A stretch of DNA of 64,000 nt from Mesobacillus sp. AQ2 (GTDB lineage: Bacteria > Bacillota > Bacilli > Bacillales > Cytobacillaceae), in contig NZ_CP126080.1 of NCBI RefSeq assembly GCF_030122805.1, positions 811,001 through 875,000 on the forward strand. Direction: 5' to 3'. How positions within the stretch are numbered: the stretch's first letter is position 1; the number at the start of each line of letters is the position of its first letter. A program made the position numbers and the translations under genes. The notes under the pieces were generated by a model that did not search any database, had not been told where the DNA came from, and saw only the letters and a program-made list of their open reading frames with translations. This document shows, piece after piece, positions 52,274-60,499 of this stretch.

Positions 52274-52395
52274 GTCGATGGAAGCAAGATCATCATCATG
52301 GGACACAGTGAAGGATGCTTGATCAGTGCTGCCCTGAACACAATCAGGCCGCAGCAGGAATGGTCCTTCTTTCCGGCGGCGGTGAAAATAAAGTC
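52274..52395 (+). pseudogene. Relic of an alpha/beta-hydrolase gene
   Basis: A short frame reads VDGSKIIIMGHSEGCLISAA, with GHSEG as the nucleophile elbow of alpha/beta hydrolases. About ten codons later the neighbouring frame continues AAAGMVLLSGGGEN, which is the next strand and oxyanion region of such enzymes. Upstream there is an in-frame stop. The piece is about 40 codons of a 300-residue gene, broken by a frameshift, lying between two terminators. Confidence 0.6.
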
Positions 52396-52421
52396 CCATT
52401 ACCATAGTGGTAACGGGACTT
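52391..52421 (-). terminator. Intrinsic terminator of the amidohydrolase gene
   Basis: A 14-bp stem (aagtcccattacca against its complement, one mismatch) is followed on the minus strand by TTATTTTC. Confidence 0.75.
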
Positions 52422-52466
52422 CTTCATGTTTTATGGGAAAAGTACACTACATGCTGAATGTTTTCT

Positions 52467-53321
52467 TTACTCAACAAACGGCCTGATTTTCGGAAATAAC
52501 TTAAGTGCCGTATTGTAAAATACATCCTCATGATGCTCCGGCGGAATCAAAGCTTTGATAAACTCGATGTATGGTCCGATTGGAATCAACGGCCAATCTG
52601 TGCCGAACAGCAGTTTATCATAGGAATCGGCGAATTCCAGTGCATGGCGCAGGTGATCAAGGAAACGTCCCTTGCTGCGTTTATCCAAGTCTTCCTTTGT
52701 GCCGACAATCAACCCTGACAAATCAGCAAAAACATTTGGATTCTTATAAATGATTTCCGCTCCGGTCAGGGTCCATGGATCTCCAAAATGGGCCATCAAG
52801 AAATTAACATCACGATGATTGACCGCGACCTCGTCAATCGCCATCGGATGGGAATATTTCAGGTATCCGCGTTCGGAATAAGTATCGCCTGTATGGAACA
52901 CGACCGGGAGCTGGTATTTTGCAGCAAGCTTGTAGACTGGTTCATACACATCGTCATAGGCATAAAAAGGATAGTATCCAAGATAAATCTTGATTCCGAC
53001 TGTCTTTGGATGTTGAAGTTCATCCTCAAGCCGGTTGAGTGCTGCCTCATCTAGGTCGTATGGATTTACCCCGGCACACCAGAAGATATTAGCTGGCACT
53101 TCAGACTCCAAATCCAGTCCCATCGGAGTCCGGGCTTCATAATCCGGAAACCCCATCTTGTCGGTTTCGGTCAACCCCATGCCAATCCCGAGAACCACAT
53201 TGGCATCCTTGAATTCCTGCTGGATGCCGGCAGCGGAATAGTCGACAAACGACAGCTTCTCGGCCGTTTCATAAAAGGATTTTATATTTGATAGATGGAT
53301 ATGGGCATCGATGATTTTCAT
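52467..53321 (-). CDS. Amidohydrolase family 2 protein
   Basis: The metal-dependent hydrolase of 284 residues has a TIM-barrel fold. Metal and catalytic residues are visible as D5-H7xH9 (IDAHIHL), H143 in VVFHTGDTY, H177 in LMAHFGDPW and D241 in LFGTDWPL. Members act on cyclic carboxylates, lactones or decarboxylate aromatic acids, and the substrate here is unknown. It starts at ATG 53321 and lies 11 bases from the large GNAT protein on the same strand, so the two are probably one operon. Confidence 0.85.
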   Translation of the reverse strand: MKIIDAHIHLSNIKSFYETAEKLSFVDYSAAGIQQEFKDANVVLGIGMGLTETDKMGFPDYEARTPMGLDLESEVPANIFWCAGVNPYDLDEAALNRLEDELQHPKTVGIKIYLGYYPFYAYDDVYEPVYKLAAKYQLPVVFHTGDTYSERGYLKYSHPMAIDEVAVNHRDVNFLMAHFGDPWTLTGAEIIYKNPNVFADLSGLIVGTKEDLDKRSKGRFLDHLRHALEFADSYDKLLFGTDWPLIPIGPYIEFIKALIPPEHHEDVFYNTALKLFPKIRPFVE

Positions 53322-53332
53322 GTTTTCTCCTT

Positions 53333-56300
53333 TTAAAATTGAACTCTTCTCAGTTTTTTCAACAGATCTGCTGCCAATTTACGATCATCAAACAACAGGA
53401 ACAGCGGGGCGCTTTTTTCAAAATTGCCCTGATGTTTGGAAGCAAGCTGGAGCACCTCTTTATTCGTATAAGCCTCGGTAGGTCCCGCGTCGTTGTTTGG
53501 AACAAAATAAAGCTTATCCTGAGAATGAACCGACTCGATATGGGAGTCGCCATCAAGCAGAAGCGGAATCTCCTCACTGCCAGCATGGTAGGAACGCATA
53601 GTTTTACCCTCATTAACAGAAATCCTGAAATCCGCCAGATTATCGGCTCCGGCAAAGATGTCTGTCATCCACACTTCCCTGGAAATATTTTTGCCGCCAT
53701 CATTCACAACTTCGGCAAAAGATGCGACTACCGGCACGCCTGGAAGCAATAAATAATATTGGACATATTGAACGCCTTTCCAGTCTTTATGCTCCTTGAA
53801 CTCGGTAGTGATCGCAAGGCCAATCCACTTGTTGCCCTCATTGTCCTTCCGTTCGACCACGGAAGCGGTGCTGTTTTCTTTTAACAATGAGAAGGTGTTG
53901 ATTCCGTTTGGAGCTGTTTTCATGCCGCCTGCCCATGGATTCCACCAGCTTTTCGCTGTCGGTTCTGGGTAAGAATGGGCGAGCCATTCCTGGCCGTTCA
54001 ACTGGAGGGAGAATACTCCTGGATAAAAATCAGGGTCTGCCTTCATCTTAATGACACCATTATCAACAGTGAAACCCCCGCCCTCAATGCCAGAAGAAAC
54101 TGTGCCAGCAGGAGACAGCAGCAATTCCGAGAATCTTGCCTCAGTCCCGTTTCCTCCATAGAAAGCTTCAACGATGGAAATGGGATTCCATTGCAGTTGG
54201 GAGGTAACAGAATGAGATGTCTTCTCCAAATCAGAGTTGATAGCATGACTTTCATTTCCAACGGTAAGCGTGCCATCCAGGTAACTGTTCCTGAACGTTT
54301 TCAACCTAAAAGTTGGCTCGGCATCAGGACGGACGACCAGCCGTTCTGCCTGGAATCCAAATTCGCCCGTCGTCTCCGGCTTTTTAGAAACTGGAGACTG
54401 CTTTGCATAGGCAATGAATTCCTCGAAGTTCTGGAATGCTCCAAGTGACAGCGTGATTGTTTCAGAAAACGCCTTCGCACCAGGTTCCATTTTGCCGAAT
54501 TGGTCTTCAATGACAAACTGCCAGCCCTCAGGAGCTGCGTTGCTTTTTTCAGACCAGCTCAGCCCGATTGGACCTGAAGAACCCTCGGAAAAATACCAGT
54601 TTCCTGTGATCATCTTGGAATCCAGATCCCCGAACTCGATGATGCGATTTCCAGAAAAATGGACAACCTGATTGTCGAGCGGGAAATAAGCCTGCTCGAT
54701 CTCCTGATAGACAGGCTGGCTGAATGCAACGTTCTCGTGGACCACTGTTCCCTGATTTTCTATTTCGGCCCACGTATGGATGATGCCGTCCCCAAACAAA
54801 CGGTAGGTCTGGGTTAAAATAAGGCCTTCCATTTCGCCTGATTCCAGTTTTATTTTCAGATCGATGAAAGAATCATTTGCCTCCCAGGTGACTGCTTCCG
54901 GGCTTTTTTTCGTGAACTCGAGTGAATAAGGTTTCCCGAGTTTGGGTGTCAGGAATGCAAATGGCTGCTGTCTTTTGGTATTTTTAGCTGCGGTCGTCAA
55001 CAGGTCCCGCTTGCGGACATTGATTTGCCCGAGACCATTGAAGATATGCCAAAAATCCTTCGATTCACCACCGAATTTTTTGCCCAGCCCTTTGAAGGCA
55101 ACAGAAATATTCTGTTCAAATGTCAACTGCTCACCGTTTTCTTTTGTGGCGGTAATCTTAAGTTCAGGGTTGTAAAAACCATGTTCTTTTACCGTTAAAG
55201 GAACTGTGATGGTATTCCGACCTTTCGCGGGGACATTTACACGGTAAGTATCATTCTCTAAAACTATCTGTTCCGTATCAGGGAATTGTAAAAGGAACTC
55301 CGCGTCATCCTGGAGATTATTTTTCACTTCTACTTGAATAGTAGTTTCTTTGTTTAGAAAACTGAGATTGCCATTGTAACTGGCTTCGATTTTTGCCGGA
55401 TCGATTGGGAAGATTCCCAGTTTCAGCTCGCATTCAAGCCCGTTTACCAAGACCGTAGCATTAACGCTTGGGTGGGTCCGCCAGTTGCTCGGTTCCTCAC
55501 CTTTTTTAACGGTAAAAGCTGCCGAAATAGTAGATTCATCAAGTACTACTTTTTCGGAGTCGAATTGGTAAGAGACACGGCCTTCGGAGGCGCCGCTTGC
55601 TTTGAATCTGAGTGGCTCGCCGCTCTTGTTGACAATCCTGATTTCAAATTTTCGTTCTTCCTCCTGGATGACTTCATGGTCGGCCATCTTCATTTCGATA
55701 AGGAAGTCATCTGTTTCAACCAGCGACATGCCACGGCTCGTTCTCTCGAATTGAACCCGGGCATTCGTGTTTCCGTTCTGCCATCTATATTCATAGAAGA
55801 TAAAACCATTTTTCCTGATTCCGTCCGGCTTCACTTCTATCATTCTCGTACTATCCTCATACCAATTCAGCACTTCGAACACTGGCTGTAACAGCGGCGT
55901 GTTCAGCACTTGCGGAATGAAATTCATCAAATGGGTTGAATCATCCCTATCTTCCCAGAAAAAACCGCATTTCTTATAAAGCGGAACGGCCTTCGTGTTA
56001 CCGGCCCATGTATAAAGATCAAGACGCGGCCAGCCAAGCTCAACGGTTTTTTTCAGCGCCTCTAGCACCAGCTTCTTGCCGATCTTGTGGCCTTGATAAT
56101 CCGGGCGTACATTGAGCAGGGGAATATACAGCGAACCTGTATCCTCCTTGTACTCCGACAGACCGCAGTAACCGACGACTTCTTCTCCGTCCAGCGCCAG
56201 GTACAGCTCGATATTGTCCGAGTTCGCTTCCTTCTTCTTGACCTGCTCCTCCGTCATGACTCGCGTATCGCCGCCCCAGCCATCCCGGCTCAGGTTCCAC

Positions 56301-56371
56301 ATCTTCGCGACTCCTGCCGCCAATCCTTCGTGGTATTTCTCAATTTGAATCACCTTGTTCAATTGTGTCAC
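53333..56371 (-). CDS. Large GNAT acetyltransferase fused to mutarotase-like beta-sandwich domains
   Basis: The protein of about 1,012 residues starts with a GNAT domain (residues 1-155) with the acetyl-CoA loop VRPDYQGHKIGKKLV. The remaining 850 residues are beta-rich. They include an Ig-like part (about 230-430, PAKGRNTITVPLTVKEHGFY) and two stretches with the pattern of galactose-mutarotase-like super-sandwiches (about 450-680 with LTQTYRLFGDGIIHTWAEIE, and about 770-960 with GVFSLQLNGQEWLAHSYPEP). No glycosidase barrel or signal peptide is present. ATG 56377 sits only 2 bases after GAGGAG; GTG 56371 is the better start. It is probably cytoplasmic; an acetyltransferase acting on sugar conjugates is inference. 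Confidence 0.75.
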   Translation of the reverse strand: MTQLNKVIQIEKYHEGLAAGVAKMWNLSRDGWGGDTRVMTEEQVKKKEANSDNIELYLALDGEEVVGYCGLSEYKEDTGSLYIPLLNVRPDYQGHKIGKKLVLEALKKTVELGWPRLDLYTWAGNTKAVPLYKKCGFFWEDRDDSTHLMNFIPQVLNTPLLQPVFEVLNWYEDSTRMIEVKPDGIRKNGFIFYEYRWQNGNTNARVQFERTSRGMSLVETDDFLIEMKMADHEVIQEEERKFEIRIVNKSGEPLRFKASGASEGRVSYQFDSEKVVLDESTISAAFTVKKGEEPSNWRTHPSVNATVLVNGLECELKLGIFPIDPAKIEASYNGNLSFLNKETTIQVEVKNNLQDDAEFLLQFPDTEQIVLENDTYRVNVPAKGRNTITVPLTVKEHGFYNPELKITATKENGEQLTFEQNISVAFKGLGKKFGGESKDFWHIFNGLGQINVRKRDLLTTAAKNTKRQQPFAFLTPKLGKPYSLEFTKKSPEAVTWEANDSFIDLKIKLESGEMEGLILTQTYRLFGDGIIHTWAEIENQGTVVHENVAFSQPVYQEIEQAYFPLDNQVVHFSGNRIIEFGDLDSKMITGNWYFSEGSSGPIGLSWSEKSNAAPEGWQFVIEDQFGKMEPGAKAFSETITLSLGAFQNFEEFIAYAKQSPVSKKPETTGEFGFQAERLVVRPDAEPTFRLKTFRNSYLDGTLTVGNESHAINSDLEKTSHSVTSQLQWNPISIVEAFYGGNGTEARFSELLLSPAGTVSSGIEGGGFTVDNGVIKMKADPDFYPGVFSLQLNGQEWLAHSYPEPTAKSWWNPWAGGMKTAPNGINTFSLLKENSTASVVERKDNEGNKWIGLAITTEFKEHKDWKGVQYVQYYLLLPGVPVVASFAEVVNDGGKNISREVWMTDIFAGADNLADFRISVNEGKTMRSYHAGSEEIPLLLDGDSHIESVHSQDKLYFVPNNDAGPTEAYTNKEVLQLASKHQGNFEKSAPLFLLFDDRKLAADLLKKLRRVQF

Positions 56372-56590
56372 GTCCATTCTCCTCTCTTAACTACGGGCCA
56401 TCTTCCTTTTTAGATAAAATAAGCTGCTTTTTTGCATTGTCCATGTTTATAACCTCCTTTGTTTTAATGGGAGTGTACTAAGCACTCCATCTTCATCGTA
56501 AAGGGAAAATTTGCTAGTGTAAAGAAAATTCAATCTATTTAGTTTGCAAGATTTTTCGATATAATGAAGAAAAAAGAGGAGTGAGGCTAC

Positions 56591-57094
56591 ATGGAACAAA
56601 TAATTCATTGGGGGATTATTGAGTTTGAGCATGGCCCAATCTATATTGCAGCAACGCCTCAAGGCTTATGCTATGTTGGTTCGCCTGAGGAAGACTTCGA
56701 ACATATGGTAAAACGGTTCCCGGCCGCGGATTTCGCAGAGAATTCAGAAGCAATGGAACCATACGCAAACGAATTGAAGGAATATCTGGAGGGAGGACGC
56801 ACTGATTTTTCCCTGCCAGTGGATGTAAAAGGAACCCCATTCCAGGAAGCCGTTTGGACAGCATTGAGAGAAATCCCTTATGGTGCGACATATACATACT
56901 CCGAAATTGCCGTAAAAATCGGGAAGCCTGCCGCAGTAAGAGCAGTCGGAACCGCTATCGGCGCAAACCCGGTCCTGATTACAGTTCCCTGTCACCGAGT
57001 CATCGGGAAAAATGGGGCGATCACAGGGTATCGTGGCGGAATTGAGATGAAGCAGCATTTGTTGGAGCTGGAGAAAGCACAAAGTAAGGGGTAA
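56591..57094 (+). CDS. ogt: Methylated-DNA-[protein]-cysteine S-methyltransferase
   Basis: This suicide DNA repair protein moves the methyl group from O6-methylguanine to its own cysteine. The 167 residues contain the acceptor motif PCHRVI, preceded by VRAVGTAIGANPVLI and the helix-turn-helix GTPFQEAVWTALREIPYGATYTYSEIA. The start ATG has GAGGAGTGAGG. No AdaA is adjacent, so it is a stand-alone Ogt. A 52-bp repeat array follows it. Confidence 0.95.
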   Translation: MEQIIHWGIIEFEHGPIYIAATPQGLCYVGSPEEDFEHMVKRFPAADFAENSEAMEPYANELKEYLEGGRTDFSLPVDVKGTPFQEAVWTALREIPYGATYTYSEIAVKIGKPAAVRAVGTAIGANPVLITVPCHRVIGKNGAITGYRGGIEMKQHLLELEKAQSKG

Positions 57095-57140
57095 GGTGCA
57101 GAAGTTGGTGGGTATTAGGATATTAGTAGTAGAAAAGTAG

Positions 57141-57405
57141 AAGCTCCGCCCGAAAAAGAAGGAATCTCGAAGGTACGGTCGGAGAAAGAGAGAAGCTCCG
57201 CCCGAAAAAGAAGGAAGCTCAAGGTTACGGTCGGAGAAAGGGAGAAGCTCCGCCCGAAAAAGAAGGAATCTCAAGGTTACGGTCGGAGAAAGAGAGAAGC
57301 TGCGCCCGAAAAAGAAGGAAGCTCAAGGTTACGGTCGGAGAAAGAGGGAAGCTCCGCCCGAAAAAGAAGGAAGCTCAAGGTTACGGTCGGAGAAATGGAG
57401 AAGCT
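57141..57405. repeat. 52-bp tandem repeat array, five units plus a partial
   Basis: Units anchored on AAGCTCCGCCC start at 57141, 57193, 57245, 57297 and 57349, with a partial at 57401; spacing is exactly 52 bp. The unit is roughly aagctccgcccgaaaaagaa then ggaagctcaaggttacgg then tcggagaaagagag. Inverted arms CTCCG/CGGAG flank each unit. The remaining 57406-57560 is AT-rich and holds the upstream region of the flavodoxin gene. Confidence 0.95.
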
Positions 57406-57602
57406 GCCCTGCAAAAACAGAGAGATTAAGGCTACCGTGGTGAGAAGACCAAATCTTTTTCACTAAGTGAAGTATTCCTGATGTATTGGAATGATTTTGT
57501 AAGAAATCTGTCATACATCTCTCACACTTTTTCTGCACCCAACAGCTATAATGAACCCAAATGGACGATTGCAGAATACCAGAGAGTGATGGGGGCGATC
57601 TA

Positions 57603-58103
57603 ATGAAAAGTTTGATTGTTTACTGCTCAACACATGGTACGACAGCAAAGGCGGTGCATCTTTTACGAAAGCGGATTGAGGGGGATGTGATTGCCATCAA
57701 TCTTGATAAAACGAGGCTTCATTCAGATTTGGAGCTGTTTGATTCGGTGATGATTGGCGGGTCCATCCACGGCGGCAGCATTCAGGGGAAAGTCAAGAAA
57801 TTCATGAAGGAGCATGAGGATGTGCTTCAGAGGAAGAATCTTGGATTATTTCTCTGCTGCATGAGGGAAGGGAAGGAAGCGCAGGAACAGTTTGAAGCGG
57901 CGTTTCCGGCCAATCTGAGAGAAGCTGCAATAGCGAAAGGGCTTTTCGGCGGCGAGTTCATTTTTTCGAAAATGAATTTCTTTGAAAAAATCATCGCGAA
58001 AAGTGTGAATGGTGAGACGGAAGATCTATCAAGGTTCGATGTGGAAGCGATTCATGAGTTCGCCGATGCATTCAATCACAATCATAAATATATCCCTGTT
58101 TAG
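57603..58103 (+). CDS. Flavodoxin domain protein (HemG-like)
   Basis: The FMN-binding protein of about 166 residues has the phosphate loop STHGTTAKA (residues 9-17) and the second FMN loop IGGSIHGGSIQG. This is the pattern of flavodoxin_5/HemG-type protoporphyrinogen oxidases. The C-terminal half is the expected flavodoxin fold. The frame is open from 57561; ATG 57603 follows TGATGGGGGCG and starts exactly at the beta strand MKSLIVYCS. Role as HemG or as a general redox partner is not decided. Confidence 0.85.
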   Translation: MKSLIVYCSTHGTTAKAVHLLRKRIEGDVIAINLDKTRLHSDLELFDSVMIGGSIHGGSIQGKVKKFMKEHEDVLQRKNLGLFLCCMREGKEAQEQFEAAFPANLREAAIAKGLFGGEFIFSKMNFFEKIIAKSVNGETEDLSRFDVEAIHEFADAFNHNHKYIPV

Positions 58104-58106
58104 GAT

Positions 58107-58136
58107 CGAAGGCTTTGATTAAAGCCTTCGTTTTTT
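58107..58136 (+). terminator. Intrinsic terminator
   Basis: The 10-bp perfect stem CGAAGGCTTT/AAAGCCTTCG is followed by TTTTTT. Confidence 0.9.
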
Positions 58137-58190
58137 GTTTTTCGACAGGGGAAATATTGTATAATCATATTAATTTGTCATGGGGAGTGT

Positions 58191-58754
58191 GTGCATCACT
58201 ATATGAATATTGAACTTTTCAAAATGGTCAATGACCTAGGAAAGGAATTCACGTTTTTGAATCCGATTATGGTCCTGATTGCAAAAAATACGATTTATCT
58301 TCTGGCGTTAGCAGTGATAATCTACTTGTTCAGCCGGAAGGATGAAAACCGATTGATGATTATGAGCGGCTTGGCAGCACTGATTTTAGCGGAAATCACC
58401 GGGAAGATAGCTGGCATGTTTCATTCGAACAACCAGCCATTTGCTGAGCTGGCCGATGTAAATAAATTGATCGATATGGAAGTGAACAATTCATTTCCGA
58501 GTGACCATACGATTATCTTTTTCACAATGGCGGTTACGTTCTGGCTGTTTAAAAGAAAGCATACATACTTATGGATATTACTTGCTCTGGTCGTTGGTTT
58601 TTCACGAATATGGGTCGGTGTGCATTACCCTGCCGACATCCTTGTCGGGGCGATTCTTGGATCAGCATTTGCTTATCTGGGCTACCGCTTGATTCCAACG
58701 ATTAAGTTGACGAATAAGAATAAATTGACAGGCGAAGAAATGAAGAATCTCTGA
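58191..58754 (+). CDS. bcrC: Undecaprenyl-diphosphatase, PAP2 family
   Basis: The enzyme removes a phosphate from undecaprenyl diphosphate at the outer membrane face, recycling the wall lipid carrier; excess gives bacitracin resistance. The 187-residue membrane protein has the PAP2 motifs SFPSDHT and SRIWVGVHYPADI, with the usual first-motif lysine of the family region KTYLW-adjacent to helix 4. GTG 58191 has GGGGAGTG nearby. The length and motifs match BcrC (YwoA) of B. subtilis. It is not near any wall operon. Confidence 0.88.
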   Translation: MHHYMNIELFKMVNDLGKEFTFLNPIMVLIAKNTIYLLALAVIIYLFSRKDENRLMIMSGLAALILAEITGKIAGMFHSNNQPFAELADVNKLIDMEVNNSFPSDHTIIFFTMAVTFWLFKRKHTYLWILLALVVGFSRIWVGVHYPADILVGAILGSAFAYLGYRLIPTIKLTNKNKLTGEEMKNL

Positions 58755-58876
58755 TTATGAAACCTTTGTGCCGGGTAAACCGTACATAGGTGAGGCTGAG
58801 GTAGAGTTATTTGATTTATTTGTGCCAGACAAGTAAAATATATTCTGACAAATTTTTTTTCGGAGAGTGAATTTTT

Positions 58877-60142
58877 TTGGAAGTTCCCATAGGTTTAGTC
58901 ATTTTATTAGGTGTTTTAATTCTTTTGTCTGCCTTCTTTTCATCGGCAGAAACCGCTTTTTCCAGTGTCAATAGAATCAGGCTGAGAAACTATGAGTCTG
59001 AGGGCCGCGCTGGAAGCAAGAATGCTCTGTATATTGCTGAGAATTTCGATGACGCGCTGTCTACTATTCTAGTAGGTAATAATATCGTCAATATTGCGGC
59101 GGCGAGTATTTCATCAAAGGTTGCTGTTGATATCTTTGGAGCAAGCACGGGTCTTATCATCAGTACTTTTGGTATGACAATCTTGATCCTGATTTTTGGT
59201 GAAATCCTGCCGAAGTCGATCGCAAAGGAACATGCAGAAACTTATTCGTTAAAAATATCTGGTATTCTGCTGTTGCTGATCAAAATCCTGACGCCAATTA
59301 ATTTCCTGTTCAGTAAACTAAAGGCATTTGTATCGAAGGTCTTTTCGAAGGATGGGGAAGTCCAGCCATCTGTTACAGAAGAGGAAATCAAGGTGATGGT
59401 CGACATCAGTGAAGAAGAGGGCGTCATCAACAATGAGGAGAGGGAGCTTGTACACCGTTCCCTGGAATTCAACGATGTTCTTGTCGGCGAAATTTTAACA
59501 CATCGAATGGATATGATTACAATCGAAGTAAGCCAGCCACTTGAGGAAATCAAGCAAATATTCCTTGAGGAACGTTTTTCAAGGGTGCCGGTTTACGAAG
59601 ACAATATAGATAATATCATCGGATTCTTATCCGAACGTGAATTTTTTGCAGAACTGATCCAGAATAAAGAAGTCAATGTCCGTGAGATGCTGCGCCAGCC
59701 GATGTTTGTGGTGAAGTCGATGAAAATCGCTACACTGCTGCCTGAACTGCAGAGGACGAAGAGCCATATGGCCATTGTCGTTGATGAGTTTGGCGGCACG
59801 AGCGGCTTGATCACCCTCGAAGACATCCTTGAAGAGCTGGTCGGCGAGATTTGGGATGAGCATGATGAGAAAGTCAACATCATGACGAAGATCGATGAAA
59901 ACACATATGAATTCGATGCGGCATATGATCTTGATGATTTTGCCGAATTGTTCAAGGTGCCGATGCCAGAAACGTCTTATCATAACCTCGGCGGCTGGAT
60001 TTTTGAAACATTGGAAAGCATACCGGTAAACGGTGATTCATTTGATTATGAAAACCTCAGAATCATCGTCAAGGAAGTAGAAAATCACCGCATTCGTAAA
60101 ATAAAAGTGGATATCCTGCCCATTTTAGAGGTGGAAGAGTAA
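58877..60142 (+). CDS. Hemolysin family/CNNM-CBS-CorC_HlyC transporter
   Basis: The 421-residue membrane protein has an N-terminal DUF21/CNNM domain (about 1-170, three to four helices, SSAETAFSSVNRIRL), then two CBS domains (about 200-325, ILTHRMDMITIEVSQ). A C-terminal CorC_HlyC domain follows (about 340-421). Members in Bacillus (MpfA/YhdP group) export Mg2+ or other divalent cations. The TTG start follows TCGGAGAGTGA. It is a single-gene unit with a strong terminator. Confidence 0.9.
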   Translation: MEVPIGLVILLGVLILLSAFFSSAETAFSSVNRIRLRNYESEGRAGSKNALYIAENFDDALSTILVGNNIVNIAAASISSKVAVDIFGASTGLIISTFGMTILILIFGEILPKSIAKEHAETYSLKISGILLLLIKILTPINFLFSKLKAFVSKVFSKDGEVQPSVTEEEIKVMVDISEEEGVINNEERELVHRSLEFNDVLVGEILTHRMDMITIEVSQPLEEIKQIFLEERFSRVPVYEDNIDNIIGFLSEREFFAELIQNKEVNVREMLRQPMFVVKSMKIATLLPELQRTKSHMAIVVDEFGGTSGLITLEDILEELVGEIWDEHDEKVNIMTKIDENTYEFDAAYDLDDFAELFKVPMPETSYHNLGGWIFETLESIPVNGDSFDYENLRIIVKEVENHRIRKIKVDILPILEVEE

Positions 60143-60148
60143 AAAAGA

Positions 60149-60190
60149 AGGTGGAATCAGGCGTTTTAGATGCCTGGTTCCACCTTTTTT
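60149..60190 (+). terminator. Intrinsic terminator
   Basis: The long stem GGTGGAATCAGGC/GCCTGGTTCCACC is followed by TTTTTT. Confidence 0.9.
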
Positions 60191-60218
60191 GTTTACTGCT
60201 CTTGATGATAATTGAGAT

Positions 60219-60307
60219 TTGCACGGATACTGCCTGTAATTGCACTGTAAAGCAGGGAAGTGCACGCACAATGATGGGAATTGCACGGTGAAAATCGCTA
60301 ATTGCAC
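60219..60307. repeat. Degenerate 20-21-bp repeat with a TGCAC core, five copies
   Basis: TGCAC cores lie at about 60220, 60241, 60261, 60282 and 60303. The flanks vary: cggatactgcctgtaat, tgtaaagcagggaag, gcacaatgatgggaat, ggtgaaaatcgctaat. The block lies between the CNNM gene terminator and the Cys-rich small gene. Confidence 0.7.
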
Positions 60308-60330
60308 AGTCTTCCCTTTACTGTGAAAAC

Positions 60331-60462
60331 CTAGCAGCAAGCTGTTTCCCCGCCGCAGCAAGCTTCAGCTTTATCTTCTGTTTCCTGGACTTCCTTGATT
60401 TCCACGCCGCAGCAATCAGACTTTGAGTTGCTGCCCATCAAGATTTTAATAAAGTTAGACAT
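60331..60462 (-). CDS. Small Cys-rich protein, 43 aa (LDCC-motif-type)
   Basis: The ATG at 60460-60462 has a perfect AAAGGAGGTGA upstream. The 43 residues begin MSNFIKILMGSNSKSDCCGV and end ACCGGETACC-like, with three CC pairs. It resembles the tiny 'LDCC motif' metal-binding proteins of Firmicutes (SDCCGVEIKEV here). It is the last gene of the minus-strand arsenic operon after the permease, and a candidate thiolate metalloid binder. One operator-like box (60481-60496) lies just upstream of its ribosome site. Confidence 0.75.
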   Translation of the reverse strand: MSNFIKILMGSNSKSDCCGVEIKEVQETEDKAEACCGGETACC

Positions 60463-60480
60463 TGATTTTCACCTCCTTTC

Positions 60481-60496
60481 ATCAAGAAAAATTGAT
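60481..60496. promoter_or_regulatory. ArsR-type box, ATCAA-N6-TTGAT
   Basis: ATCAA-gaaaaa-TTGAT lies upstream of the small Cys-rich gene and at the 3' edge of the permease gene. It is one of five copies with identical arms and spacing in the island. Confidence 0.65.
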
Positions 60497-60499
60497 TTA

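Noticed and set aside
52298..52486. 62-codon frame as a real small gene
   Set aside because: Its similarity to an alpha/beta-hydrolase is split between two frames; it is a relic, and the end of the frame runs through a terminator.
56744..57538. Minus-strand frames over ogt and the following array (LPSFSGGASLFLRP-type repeats)
   Set aside because: They read the array at 57141 and the complement of ogt; the repeated peptides have no start site of their own.
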